From contig NZ_JHYQ01000007.1 of the NCBI RefSeq assembly GCF_000621325.1, positions 84,532 to 148,531 of the forward strand: DNA of 64,000 bases, read 5' to 3'. Every line of letters begins with the position of its first letter. Positions within the stretch are counted from its first letter, which is position 1. Both the position numbers and the translations under genes were made by a program. Source of the stretch: Thiothrix lacustris DSM 21227. GTDB lineage: Bacteria > Pseudomonadota > Gammaproteobacteria > Thiotrichales > Thiotrichaceae. The notes under the pieces are model-generated. The model worked only from the letters and a program-made list of their open reading frames with translations, was not told the DNA's origin and did not search any database. This document shows positions 42,502 through 50,932 of this stretch, in pieces.

Positions 42502-43647
42502 ATGAGTGATCTTTCCACCCATTTCCCCGATTACCTTGCAGGCTATCGTGAGACACCTTGCCCATTCTGGTCAGGCAATAGTGCGCCACGTCCTCTCCAA
42601 AGCAGCACCATCACACCACCACCAACGCAGCCCCGGCAATGGCAGGAGCGCCCGTATTTTTGCGATAACCTTGCCCGCTTGTGCGAGGAACATCTGGGTG
42701 GGCGTGTCAGTGACATCACCTTTCCGGGTGGTTCAGACCGTAGCGCCTGTTTGGTGCGTTGGGAAGACGGCAGAACCGCCATTGCCAGTTTTCGGGGCGA
42801 AACCGGGCGGGCGCGGCTGGAAGAGCGTGTTTTGCATCATCTGAATCAATATGCAGCCCCTGTTCCCAACGTGCTGTTTTTTAATGGTATTGTAATGCTT
42901 CAGGAAACCTTGGTTGGGGAGCGTTTATCTACCTTGCTGGCTAACGCAGATGCGCCCGCCCGCCATACTGTGTTAGCCAGTGCTTTGTCCAGTTTGCATC
43001 AGATTCACCTTGCCGCTGCACAGGCGGGGATTGATCAAGCCGTTCCCGTTATCGGCGGCGAAGAAGACTGGATTGCCCGCCATATCCGCCAATTGCGCAA
43101 AATCGGCGATGCCTTTGAGATCCCCGTGCCAGCGCTGGATAAAGCGTCTCTTCAAGACATTTTGCTGCCCCTCAAGCCACGCTTGGTGAAATGGGATGCC
43201 CGCCCCGGTAATGCGATGGTGGATGCGGCAGGCAAGGTGTCATGGTTTGATTGGGAACATTGCGGGGCGCGTAACCGGCTGGACGATCTGGTGTGGCTAT
43301 TGTGCGATGAAAGCGTGCCGTTTTGCAGCGCTACCGAACAAGCCTTATTGACGGAATTTGTGCCGTTATTTGCCGACGGCGCACCGCCCGAAGTGGCGCA
43401 TCGCTACGCAGCGGTGGCGGGTGTGCTGCATTGCACTGCCCGCTTGGGGCTGATTTTGCATAAGCAGCAGGGCGAAGAAGGCTGGTGGGATAGGCAGGAA
43501 ATCCTCGATTACGATTACATCGGCGTTACCTTGCCACAAGCACAGCAGCTTTGTGCGCGTGCCGCTGACTGGGCGAGCCGCGAACCGCTGGTTGCCAGCC
43601 TTGTGCCGTGGTTTGCGGATGTGGCGGGGCATATTGAAACGCTGTAG
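42502..43647 (+). CDS. APH-family phosphotransferase (kinase-like)
   Basis: Protein of 381 residues, starting at the ATG at 42502 (MSDLSTHFPDYLAGY). The aminoglycoside phosphotransferase/choline kinase fold is recognised by the catalytic loop LVKWDARPGNAMV (Asp and Asn in place) and the metal-binding FDWEHCG. The N-lobe has DRSACLVRWEDGRTAIASFRG and VLFFNGIVMLQETLVGERLS. Many members phosphorylate small molecules or peptides rather than antibiotics, and the substrate here is unknown. The gene lies 60 bp after the repeat peptide, with a hairpin between them, so the peptide is a candidate substrate. Confidence 0.82.
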   Translation: MSDLSTHFPDYLAGYRETPCPFWSGNSAPRPLQSSTITPPPTQPRQWQERPYFCDNLARLCEEHLGGRVSDITFPGGSDRSACLVRWEDGRTAIASFRGETGRARLEERVLHHLNQYAAPVPNVLFFNGIVMLQETLVGERLSTLLANADAPARHTVLASALSSLHQIHLAAAQAGIDQAVPVIGGEEDWIARHIRQLRKIGDAFEIPVPALDKASLQDILLPLKPRLVKWDARPGNAMVDAAGKVSWFDWEHCGARNRLDDLVWLLCDESVPFCSATEQALLTEFVPLFADGAPPEVAHRYAAVAGVLHCTARLGLILHKQQGEEGWWDRQEILDYDYIGVTLPQAQQLCARAADWASREPLVASLVPWFADVAGHIETL

Positions 43648-43717
43648 TCAGTACTTGGTGTTACCGTGATAGACCCCTACAATGCTTGCTTAATCCGTTT
43701 GCATTAAGGAGTTCACT

Positions 43718-44524
43718 TTGAAACCAAGCCCTGCGACCCAAGCACTTGCCACGTTGTTTGTCCTGTCTACGTTGACTGCTTGTGTATCCACTGGATCCAG
43801 CAGCATCAGCACACCGACCGTTTCTGCTACTTCTGCGGATTCTACCTGTGCGATGCAATACGCTGAGGGTACACAGCCTGAACTGATCAATACCAAACTC
43901 GCACCGAAAACCAGAACCTTGTGTTTCTCAGAATACGCCGTACTACATTCCGGTGTGACACGTACACCACTGTGGGCGAGTGAACACCTGACTTACAACG
44001 AATTGTTGATGAATATTGACCGCAAAGACAATTTCCATGCGGAAAAGTCCTTGCCAGAAGACGAGCGTGCGGAGTTGGCGGATTATGTCGGGTCAGGCTA
44101 CGACCGTGGACACCTTGCTCCAGCGGCAGATATGCCTTCGGTTGAAGCGATGAGCGAAAGTTTTTCCCTTGCAAATATGACACCGCAGAACCCCTCCAAC
44201 AACCGTGGTTTATGGTCGAGCATTGAGTCAAAAACCCGCGATCTGGCGATGCAACGCGGTGAATTATATGTGGTTTCCGGCGCTATTTTCGCGGGTGCGT
44301 CGCTCCAGCGTATCAATGACCGGGTATTGGTTCCCAGCAGTTATTTCAAGGCGGTTTACGACGCGAATACGGGCGAAAGTGGTGCGTATTGGGTCGCCAA
44401 TGATGCCACCAAGAACTATAAGATGCTGAGTATCGCTGAATTGACGAAAACGGCAGGGATAGACCCTTTCCCCAGCATCAGTCAATTCAGCAAAAACAGC
44501 CGTATGGCCTTACCGCAACCCTGA
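43718..44524 (+). CDS. DNA/RNA non-specific endonuclease, lipoprotein
   Basis: Protein of 268 residues. The N-terminus MKPSPATQALATLFVLSTLTACVST has a lipobox (LTAC), so the enzyme should be a membrane-anchored lipoprotein outside the cytoplasm. The nuclease core shows YDRGHLAPAADM, with catalytic His, and NMTPQNPSNNRGLWSSIE, with the metal-binding Asn. It belongs to the NUC1/Serratia nuclease family. Uses could include nutrient DNA breakdown. It is a single gene downstream of the kinase gene. Confidence 0.92.
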   Translation: MKPSPATQALATLFVLSTLTACVSTGSSSISTPTVSATSADSTCAMQYAEGTQPELINTKLAPKTRTLCFSEYAVLHSGVTRTPLWASEHLTYNELLMNIDRKDNFHAEKSLPEDERAELADYVGSGYDRGHLAPAADMPSVEAMSESFSLANMTPQNPSNNRGLWSSIESKTRDLAMQRGELYVVSGAIFAGASLQRINDRVLVPSSYFKAVYDANTGESGAYWVANDATKNYKMLSIAELTKTAGIDPFPSISQFSKNSRMALPQP

Positions 44525-44534
44525 GTTAACCCTG

Positions 44535-44786
44535 ATGGACTTTTTCAAGAACGAAGCGGAAACCCGCATATTAAACGAGCTGAATATTGAAAACCGACTG
44601 GATCGGGTATCGCTGCATGGCAGCCTTGACATTACCCACGATGCTGCCGGGCTGGAATTGGCGCTGAAACTGCAAGCCATGCTGGACGGCATGGTGGCAG
44701 TATTGCAGGCGGAGCAAGCCAGCGGGACGTTGCCGGATCACATTACCCTTGCGGCGGGGGATGCGGTGGATAATCCGTTTTTGTAA
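44535..44786 (+). CDS. Small hypothetical protein
   Basis: Protein of 83 residues (MDFFKNEAETRILNELNIEN to AAGDAVDNPFL). I do not recognise it. It is acidic and mostly helical. It starts 10 bp after the nuclease gene and may be cotranscribed with it. No membrane segment or signal is visible. Confidence 0.6.
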   Translation: MDFFKNEAETRILNELNIENRLDRVSLHGSLDITHDAAGLELALKLQAMLDGMVAVLQAEQASGTLPDHITLAAGDAVDNPFL

Positions 44787-44813
44787 CAGAAGTGGGGCAT
44801 GGGTTCATGATTC

Positions 44814-45025
44814 TTGCTAAAACTCGCGTTCGTTTTGCATTGCATGGATGATTTCTACCGCCTGTTTGCGGAAAGTTGTGGGATCAAACGCTGGTGGAAA
44901 ATGTTGGAGTTTGGTGGAAATCAAGCCATGCCAGTGCGGAAAGCGAACATGCTTTGTTGGTATTGCGCAATATCAAGGATTTTCCAGAGTATGAGCCGTG
45001 GTTGATAGTGCCTTGCAAGCGCTGA
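44814..45025 (+). pseudogene. Possible gene remnant with a frameshift
   Basis: This is most of a 319-bp gap without a clear gene. One frame from 44814 reads MLKLAFVLHCMDDFYRLFAE, and another frame from 44852 to a stop at 45025 reads SEHALLVLRNIKDFPEYEPW before LIVPCKR. Both look protein-like but lie in different frames. They may be the broken tail of one gene. The family is not recognised. Confidence 0.3.
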
Positions 45026-45036
45026 AATACTGTTCC

Positions 45037-45074
45037 TTAACCCGCAGAAGAACCAATAACTACCTGCGGGTTAA
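45037..45074. terminator. Hairpin between the remnant and hmp
   Basis: TTAACCCGCAG (45037-45047) and CTGCGGGTTAA (45064-45074) form a perfect 11-bp inverted repeat with a 16-base loop. It lies 32 bp after the hmp stop on the minus strand. No T-run follows, so termination would be of an atypical kind. Confidence 0.5.
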
Positions 45075-45105
45075 GAGAATCAGCCAGCGCCGATGTTAGC
45101 AAAAC

Positions 45106-46302
45106 TTATTGCAATCCGGTGAACATATCAGGGCCAAACACTTCATAGTGAATCCGCTCTGCGGGCACGCCTTGAGCTTGTAACCACTCTCGTTGTACTC
45201 GCATAAAGGCTAATGGTCCGCATAAATAATAGCCTGTTTTTTCAGGTAAATCAGTAAGTGCTACTTGTTCCAGATTCATTCGGCCAACGAACTCATCCTC
45301 AGTGGTGACGTTATCGTGTGTTTCATAGAAAAATACAGAGCGGTAATCCGATAATGATTGCGCGGCTGTTGCCACATCCGTTTGTAAGGCGACTTGTGTA
45401 GAATGCCGTGCCGCGTGAATAAAGCGTATAGGTAAGGCAGCATTTTGTTTGGCTAGCGTATTGAGAATGCTCACCATCGGGGTAATACCGACACCAGCAC
45501 TGATTAAAGCCACCGCCTCGTTATCGGCTTGTACCACAAAATCCCCATACGGAATTCCCGCTTTGAGCGTGTCACCCACCGTTAACTGATGCAGCAGGTT
45601 AGAAAGGAATCCATCTGGACACTCCGTTTGCGCCTCACGCTTAACAGTAATACGCCAATACGTCTGACTATTATGATCTGATAAGCTGTATTGGCGAATT
45701 TGTTGCAGCCCATCGTTTTCCAAAGCAATACTGACGTACTGACCCGCAACGAATGCTGGCAATTTCGCACCATCAGGATCTACCAAATACAAAGACCTTA
45801 TATCGGGTGTTTCTTGCACAATGCGTTCGATTCGCAAAGTTCTCCAGTATTGTTTATCCAAACGGGCACTTTGTTGCGCATACAATGTGGCTTCGCGTGC
45901 AACTAAATCACAGGCGAGTAACCAATACACTTCGTCCCATGCTGCGAGAATTTCCGCTGTAGCCAGATCACCCAACACCGTTTTTACTGCTCCCAATAAA
46001 TGCTTGCCGACGATGGTGTATTGCGCGGGTTTAATGCCAAGGCTGGCGTGTTTGTGTGCAATGCGTGATAACACAGGTTCAAGCACCGCAGGGTTATTAA
46101 TATTCGCCGCATAGGCATACACCGCGCTGGCAAGGGCTTGCTGTTGTCCACCTGTCGCTTGATTGCTCATATTGAACAGGTTTTTTAGTTCTGGATGTGT
46201 GACAAACATACTGCGATAAAACGTGCTGGTGATTTCCGTGCCATGTTCCCGTACTAAACCGACGGTAGCCTGCACAATGGCTAACGATTCTGCTGTTATC
46301 AT
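45106..46302 (-). CDS. hmp: Flavohaemoglobin, nitric oxide dioxygenase Hmp
   Basis: Protein of 398 residues that turns NO and O2 into nitrate. The globin domain (1-140) has the haem region around PAVLEPVLSRIAHKHASLGI. The FAD domain has RQYSLSD, and the NAD domain has VALISAGVGITPMVSILNTL and the C-terminal FGPDMF. It is preceded by an NsrR-type operator and by nsrR itself in the same direction. Base composition is AT-richer than most of the window, as is nsrR, so the pair may have come in together. Confidence 0.95.
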   Translation of the reverse strand: MITAESLAIVQATVGLVREHGTEITSTFYRSMFVTHPELKNLFNMSNQATGGQQQALASAVYAYAANINNPAVLEPVLSRIAHKHASLGIKPAQYTIVGKHLLGAVKTVLGDLATAEILAAWDEVYWLLACDLVAREATLYAQQSARLDKQYWRTLRIERIVQETPDIRSLYLVDPDGAKLPAFVAGQYVSIALENDGLQQIRQYSLSDHNSQTYWRITVKREAQTECPDGFLSNLLHQLTVGDTLKAGIPYGDFVVQADNEAVALISAGVGITPMVSILNTLAKQNAALPIRFIHAARHSTQVALQTDVATAAQSLSDYRSVFFYETHDNVTTEDEFVGRMNLEQVALTDLPEKTGYYLCGPLAFMRVQREWLQAQGVPAERIHYEVFGPDMFTGLQ

Positions 46303-46316
46303 TAATAATCTCCAAT

Positions 46317-46339
46317 AAGTTATATTTAAAATGCAACTT
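46317..46339. promoter_or_regulatory. NsrR-type operator before hmp
   Basis: AAGTTATATTTAAAATGCAACTT is a 23-bp partial palindrome that fits the AAGATGCATTT-N-AAATGCATCTT NsrR consensus. It lies just upstream of the hmp start and within the nsrR-hmp gap. Confidence 0.72.
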
Positions 46340-46353
46340 TTAATGTAAAAAAT

Positions 46354-46797
46354 TTACCCGGTTACCCAACGTTGGTGCATTTGCACCAGTACCGTTTGTG
46401 TGGGATCACGCACCATATCCGCGAGGGTGTACTGATCTAACCATTGATGGAATTGCGTTAATCCTTGGGCGAGTATGCCTTTTAAGCGACAATTACCATC
46501 TAAAGCACAAGCAGCCTTATCGCAGTCGATCAACTGTTTTTCGTTTTCCAGTGAACGAATAATCATGCCCAAATGTAATTGGTGTGGTGCTATACCCAAT
46601 TTTAGTCCACCATTTCGTCCACGTGTCGCCTCTACCCAGCCTAGTTTTACCATTTGATTTACCACTTTAATCAAATGATTGTGTGATAGCTGAAATTGCT
46701 CGGCAAGCTCTGCTATGGTAATTAATGACTCACGTTGATGTTGTGTGAGGTACATCAATACACGTAAACCGATGTCTGTAAACTGGGTAATGTGCAT
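46354..46797 (-). CDS. nsrR: Rrf2-family nitric oxide-sensing repressor NsrR
   Basis: Repressor of 147 residues with winged-helix start MHITQFTDIGLRVLMYLTQH. C92, C97 and C103 (DCDKAACALDGNC) match the three cysteines that bind the NO-sensitive [Fe-S] cluster. NO destroys the cluster and releases target promoters such as hmp. A second operator lies upstream of its own gene, so it is probably autoregulated. Confidence 0.93.
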   Translation of the reverse strand: MHITQFTDIGLRVLMYLTQHQRESLITIAELAEQFQLSHNHLIKVVNQMVKLGWVEATRGRNGGLKLGIAPHQLHLGMIIRSLENEKQLIDCDKAACALDGNCRLKGILAQGLTQFHQWLDQYTLADMVRDPTQTVLVQMHQRWVTG

Positions 46798-46840
46798 AGC
46801 AGTATTGCGTCAGTAGTGAGTAGATGCGTGCTATTATATA

Positions 46841-46863
46841 AAGTTGCATTTTAAATGCAAGAA
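46841..46863. promoter_or_regulatory. NsrR-type operator before nsrR
   Basis: AAGTTGCATTTTAAATGCAAGAA is a nearly perfect palindrome (TTGCATTT-N-AAATGCAA core) 44 bp upstream of the nsrR start. It is very similar to the site before hmp. Confidence 0.78.
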
Positions 46864-46936
46864 TTAAATTCACCATTTCTGCGACCTTCACAGGTTAGCC
46901 CTGGTATCTCAGAGGATTTAGGGGTGTGTTACGCAA

Positions 46937-47524
46937 TTACCCCTCCCGCCGGAAACAGTCGAGCGTGTGATCATTCACCATCCCCGTCGCCTGCATGTGG
47001 GCGTAACACACGGTCGAACCCATGAATTTGAAGCCGCGTTTTTTCAAATCTTTGCTCATTGCATCCGATTCCGGGGTGGTGGCGGGGCATTCGGTCAGTG
47101 TGCGCCAGGTGTTCACGATGGGTTTGCCGCCAACAAACTGCCACAGGTAAGCATCAAAACTGCCGAATTCGGCCTGCACTGCCAGAAAGCGTTGCGCGTT
47201 GTTGATGGTTGCCAACACTTTCAGGCGATTGCGGATGATTCCTGCATTGCCGAGTAATTCCTCGACTTTGGCAGCGTCGTAGAGCGCGATTTTGGCAGGG
47301 TCGAACTGGTCGAAGGCTTGTCGGTAATTTTCGCGCTTACGCAGGACGGTGTACCAACTCAAGCCTGCTTGCGCCGATTCCAGCACAATGAACTCGAACA
47401 GTTTGCGGTCATCGTGGACGGGGACGCCCCATTCTTCGTCGTGGTAGGCGACGTAATCGGGCTTGCTCAAGTCGACCCAAGCGCAGCGGCACAGCGGGGG
47501 CGAGTGGAAGGATGTGTCAGTCAT
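46937..47524 (-). CDS. tag: DNA-3-methyladenine glycosylase I
   Basis: Base excision repair enzyme of 195 residues. I start at the ATG at 47524, which follows AAGGG by 6 bp and gives MTDTSFHSPPLCRCAWV. The zinc snap residues are visible in LCRCAWVDLSKPDYVAYHDEEWGVP and near the C-terminus in CYAHMQATGMVNDHTLDCFR. The catalytic Glu is in LFEFIVLESAQAGLSW. It is divergent from the NifX-like gene. Confidence 0.94.
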   Translation of the reverse strand: MTDTSFHSPPLCRCAWVDLSKPDYVAYHDEEWGVPVHDDRKLFEFIVLESAQAGLSWYTVLRKRENYRQAFDQFDPAKIALYDAAKVEELLGNAGIIRNRLKVLATINNAQRFLAVQAEFGSFDAYLWQFVGGKPIVNTWRTLTECPATTPESDAMSKDLKKRGFKFMGSTVCYAHMQATGMVNDHTLDCFRREG

Positions 47525-47642
47525 GGTTAACCCTTGCAGCGTTGGTGGATTCACTCAAGTATACAGTTTAGCAGGCACTTTCTGGCGACGTGCTGTACCA
47601 TCTGTGCGCAACAAACCCTGTCATTATTCAAGAGTTACTATT

Positions 47643-47990
47643 ATGAAAATCGGCGTTACCAGCCAAAATTTACGTACCGTTACCGGACATGCCAGCAAAG
47701 CCCGCAGCTTTTTGATGTATGAATGGACGACTGAGCAAGTCTTGCAACCCCTTGAATCGCTTGATTTGTCGATGGATATGTCGATTCACGCCTGGGACAA
47801 ACGTGGCGACCACCCGCTGTTAGCACTGGATTATTTGATCACCGGCCCATGCGGTAAAAGCTTCATCAATCAGATGAAGCAATACGGCGTGCGGGTTAGA
47901 ACCACTGATGAAACTGACCCGCTGGTAGCGGTGCAGCAGTTAGTGGCGGCGGTCGTGCCTTGGGCGGGTAAGGCTGTGCGAGGTGTTTAA
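47643..47990 (+). CDS. NifX/NifB-like (dinitrogenase FeMo-cofactor family) protein
   Basis: Protein of 115 residues, MKIGVTSQNLRTVTGHASKARSF at the start and YLITGPCGKSFINQMKQYGVRVRT in the core. This is the small alpha/beta domain of PF02579, which binds FeMo-type cofactor precursors. Stand-alone members occur in organisms without nitrogenase and have no settled role. The ATG at 47643 is chosen because the frame upstream is antisense to tag. Metal-cluster handling is the general expectation. Confidence 0.85.
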   Translation: MKIGVTSQNLRTVTGHASKARSFLMYEWTTEQVLQPLESLDLSMDMSIHAWDKRGDHPLLALDYLITGPCGKSFINQMKQYGVRVRTTDETDPLVAVQQLVAAVVPWAGKAVRGV

Positions 47991-47992
47991 TC

Positions 47993-48163
47993 TTTAAAAT
48001 TGACGAATTGGCTGTTCCCTTGTTCGACTATCAGGGCGAGGGTGAACTATTGCGTGATTGGGCGGCGAAGAAAGGCGAAGAGGGTATCCGCGCGTATTGG
48101 GCGGATAAAAATCAGGTGACGCTGGATGGTAAGGCGACGGGGGTGTTATGCAAGCCTACCTAG
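47993..48163 (+). pseudogene. C-terminal gene remnant
   Basis: A frame without ATG reads FDYQGEGELLRDWAAKKGEE, then IRAYWADKNQVTLDGKATGV, and stops at 48163. It has the look of a conserved C-terminal tail, but the rest of the gene is missing because the NifX-like gene ends at 47990. A TTG at 48008 could start a 51-residue protein. The family is not recognised. It overlaps the end of the CopZ-like gene by 4 bp. Confidence 0.4.
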
Positions 48164-48594
48164 CCAGTAGTCACTACACGAGGGAAATCCTTCAAGCAGC
48201 AGCGCCCAGAAGGGTTGCTGGTTTTGCAAGAACATAACCCGTCTTTGGTTTTCTGACTCACATAATCCCGGATAGAAGGGTTTGACAGGGCGTTCGCCCT
48301 AGATACGCCAAAGCAATAGCAAATCAGCGCATGGGGTGAATCATCCTTGATACCGATAATGCTTCTCACCTTTTGTTTGGATATGACTGAGCCATCTTCA
48401 CCGAAGTAAGCTACCTCACAAGCAGGATCTTCGCAGAAATAGTAGCCCTGATTTTTTTCTGTCCATTGCCACGGATCTTTCAGGTGATGAATGATGGTTT
48501 GTGCTGATACCGCTGTGCACTCACCCCTATGCACCGGGCACTGACACTTTTTGGGTGGGGCAGCAATAGCACCGGGTGAACAACATTCATGCAT
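48160..48594 (-). CDS. CopZ-type [2Fe-2S]/zinc metallochaperone-like protein
   Basis: Cysteine-rich protein of 144 residues. The N-terminus MHECCSPGAIAAPPKKCQCPVHRGEC is a zinc-ribbon-like part as in the CopZ N-terminal domain of Archaeoglobus (zf_CopZ). The central YYFCEDPACEVAYFGEDGSVIS fits the same family. The C-terminal part CYCFGV...CSCKTSNPSGRCC has the BFD-like [2Fe-2S] pattern. The HMA copper domain of true CopZ is missing. A role in iron or copper handling is inferred. It is convergent with the remnant at 47993. Confidence 0.83.
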   Translation of the reverse strand: MHECCSPGAIAAPPKKCQCPVHRGECTAVSAQTIIHHLKDPWQWTEKNQGYYFCEDPACEVAYFGEDGSVISKQKVRSIIGIKDDSPHALICYCFGVSRANALSNPSIRDYVSQKTKDGLCSCKTSNPSGRCCLKDFPRVVTTG

Positions 48595-48664
48595 ATGAGA
48601 ATTCCTTGTAAGCTGCCATCAGGGTGTGCCGCCATTGTAGGCGTGACGATGCGCACCCTAATGG

Positions 48665-49291
48665 CTAACGTAATCTTAACTGCTGTCCAGCATTAATGTT
48701 ATTGGAAGCAGGCAACTGATTAAGGGAAATAAGACGCTCGATACTAACGCCTGTTTGGCGGGCAATAGCGTAAAGCGTGTCGCCAACCCTAACCACGTAC
48801 CGATCTACCGTAGTTTCCGAGGTGCCAAGAGTAGAGGTTGGCGTCACCTCCGTAGGCAACCTCAAGGGTTGAGCAGCGCTTATTTCAGGCGGCTTCCGAG
48901 GCTGCGCTATATTGGCTATATCAGGCAGCTTCAAGGGCTGGCCTGCTTTTAGGTTATTGAGGGGGGGGAGTTGGTTGAGAACCATCAGGTTTTTGATCGG
49001 AATGCCCGTTTTACGCATAACCGCATACAAGGTGTCACCTTTTTGCACTATGTAAAAATTATCGGCAGTACTTGGCGGGTTGAGAGTATTAGTAGGTGCT
49101 GGGGAAGCCGTCAATTGGTTGGAACCAATCTGATCAAAATAAGAATAATCTGTTGAACTAGCACTGCCCGCCATGGGAATGCAGTTATAGGTATCCTCAG
49201 CAGCTAGGGTTACCCCGCTTGCCATTGCACAGACCAGTAAGAGCGACTGCCCTAGTCGTACCCATCCAATGAGAAAAGTATCGGTGAACAT
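48665..49291 (-). CDS. Secreted protein with two LysM domains
   Basis: Protein of 208 residues. A signal peptide ends near residue 30 (LLLVCAMASGVTLAAE). Two LysM modules follow, FYIVQKGDTLYAVMRKTGIP to GQPLKLP and RYVVRVGDTLYAIARQTGVS to GQQLRLR, joined by a Pro/Thr-rich linker. Each module also repeats the phrase LNQLP. LysM binds the glycan of peptidoglycan, so the protein should sit on the cell wall in the periplasm. It carries no catalytic domain. Confidence 0.88.
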   Translation of the reverse strand: MFTDTFLIGWVRLGQSLLLVCAMASGVTLAAEDTYNCIPMAGSASSTDYSYFDQIGSNQLTASPAPTNTLNPPSTADNFYIVQKGDTLYAVMRKTGIPIKNLMVLNQLPPLNNLKAGQPLKLPDIANIAQPRKPPEISAAQPLRLPTEVTPTSTLGTSETTVDRYVVRVGDTLYAIARQTGVSIERLISLNQLPASNNINAGQQLRLR

Positions 49292-49463
49292 TATCTAAAT
49301 TCCATTGTTGTTATATGTTTCTATGCATACTGTAACGTTACTGTTATTAACAACAACCCTATCTAAGCGTTAATTGCATTATCTATAAGACAAATATATC
49401 AGCATATGTCATGAATGCCCACTGGAATTCTAGGGAGCGTTGCTCGTCAGTCATTCTAATTAG

Positions 49464-49496
49464 TCAGCATCATCTGCAACGTGCTAATGATGCTGA
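49464..49496. terminator. Perfect 10-bp inverted repeat in the 275-bp gap
   Basis: TCAGCATCAT (49464-49473) and ATGATGCTGA (49487-49496) could form a hairpin. The rest of the gap 49292-49566 is AT-rich and shows nothing else I can name. No T-run follows, so an operator is as likely as a terminator. Confidence 0.4.
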
Positions 49497-49566
49497 ATAG
49501 GGTGTTTGCCAAAAGGCAGATTTGATGTAAAGACCTCATTTCTATCACTCATAAAATAAGCTATAA

Positions 49567-49767
49567 ATGAGCCATAGAATCACGATGTATGACTCATGCA
49601 ATGGAATTGGCTGGCCTAACTTTAGCTTCGACCCGCTGAAGCTTATGCCTTTGGAAACGGCTTTCGCGCACGAATCCGGCTTGCTGCTCGGCGCATTCAC
49701 GCATTTGACAGAAGCTGACCGCATCCAACTCAAAGTGGAAATGGTCAGCAACGAAGCCATGCAGTGA
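49567..49767 (+). CDS. Small hypothetical protein or gene fragment
   Basis: Frame of 66 codons (MSHRITMYDSCNGIGWPNFS to VEMVSNEAMQ) without a ribosome site. The middle, PLETAFAHESGLLLGAFTHLT, looks like conserved protein text. I do not recognise it. It may be the remains of a larger gene or a small partner of the PaiB-like gene 35 bp downstream. Confidence 0.35.
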   Translation: MSHRITMYDSCNGIGWPNFSFDPLKLMPLETAFAHESGLLLGAFTHLTEADRIQLKVEMVSNEAMQ

Positions 49768-49802
49768 GCTGAAAATATTACGTTAATTGAGCTGGAATCA
49801 TT

Positions 49803-50399
49803 ATGCACATTCCCAAATACTTTGCCGAACACGACCAAGCCGAAATCTTGCGCTTCATCGCTGCTCACGCTTTCGGCACGCTGGTCACGGTTGACGCAGG
49901 CGTTCCCTGTGCCAGCCACATCCCGTTTTTGCTGGAACAGGGCGAAACACTCACGCTTTCCGGGCATCTTGCCAAAGCCAATCCGCAATGGCAGCACTTA
50001 GCCGCAAACCAGCAGGTGTTAGCGATGTTCCAAGGCGCACACGCCTACGTTTCACCGACATGGTACGAAGGAACAGGCGTACCCACATGGAATTACACCG
50101 CCGTACATGTTTACGGCACGGTTCGCGTCATCCACGATACCGCATGGTTAAAAGCGCAGGTGGAACACCTTAGCCATTACTACGAAGGCGATACCCCCAA
50201 CGCATGGATTCCCGCTTACCCCGACAAAATGTTGGAAGCCATCGTTGGTTTTGAAATCACTATCGAATCCCTACAAGCCAAATACAAACTGAGCCAGAAC
50301 CGCAGCGCGGCAGATCAGCACAATGTTATGCAAGCCCTCGAAGCCAGCAGCAGCGAAAACGAGCGCGGTGTGGCGGCATTGATGGCACAAAGACTTTGA
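49803..50399 (+). CDS. PaiB-family FMN-binding split-barrel protein
   Basis: Protein of 198 residues starting MHIPKYFAEHDQAEILRFIAAHAFGTLVT. The block SGHLAKANPQWQHL and the YVSPTWYEGTGVPTWNYTAVHVYGTVR stretch are the PaiB signatures. The C-terminal part KYKLSQNRSAADQHNVMQAL also fits. Members bind FMN, and the founding protein was described as a negative regulator in Bacillus. DNA binding by this protein is uncertain. Confidence 0.9.
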   Translation: MHIPKYFAEHDQAEILRFIAAHAFGTLVTVDAGVPCASHIPFLLEQGETLTLSGHLAKANPQWQHLAANQQVLAMFQGAHAYVSPTWYEGTGVPTWNYTAVHVYGTVRVIHDTAWLKAQVEHLSHYYEGDTPNAWIPAYPDKMLEAIVGFEITIESLQAKYKLSQNRSAADQHNVMQALEASSSENERGVAALMAQRL

Positions 50400-50476
50400 T
50401 GTAATAGCTGTAATGCTTGCACAGGCTCCGTTTTAACCTAAGATCACGTGTTTGCAGCCAGCCCGGATAAATGATC

Positions 50477-50932
50477 ATGTCAGAAAATCACAGCACCCCC
50501 ACCGAACCCGAGTGGACAGTTGTCCAACAAGCTGCCGCTGATGACGGTTTACACCTGTTACGGCTGCTGGATGTGGGCGCGAATTTCCCCTTCCGTAATT
50601 ACCCGGAACGCTTCAGCGTCTTGTGGGAGTTCGCCGAACTCGACGCAGAAGGCTTGCCCAGCGCGGCCGAGCTTACCCGCATGAAAGACTTTGAAAACGC
50701 CTTGTGCGCGGTGATGCAAGCCGACCATGCCGCGTTACTGGTGATGGTGTTCACCGAACCTGCTCACCGCGAATTTATCTTGTTGGCGCGGAATAAATCA
50801 GCCTTCCAGAACCGGCTGAATTCGGCAGAAGGCTTAGGGGAGAAACTCCCCATCAGCCTCGACCATGAAACCGACGCGCAAGGCGAGTTTTACTTGTCGT
50901 ATGCGACTAAAGTGCTGAAGCGTTACGGTTAA
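50477..50932 (+). CDS. DUF695-type hypothetical protein
   Basis: Protein of about 151 residues, taking the ATG at 50477; an ATG two codons upstream is equally possible. It resembles the DUF695 group: [36 protein letters not shown], then [18 protein letters not shown]. The role is unknown. Its last 26 bp overlap the end of leuA on the other strand. Confidence 0.7.
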   Translation: MSENHSTPTEPEWTVVQQAAADDGLHLLRLLDVGANFPFRNYPERFSVLWEFAELDAEGLPSAAELTRMKDFENALCAVMQADHAALLVMVFTEPAHREFILLARNKSAFQNRLNSAEGLGEKLPISLDHETDAQGEFYLSYATKVLKRYG

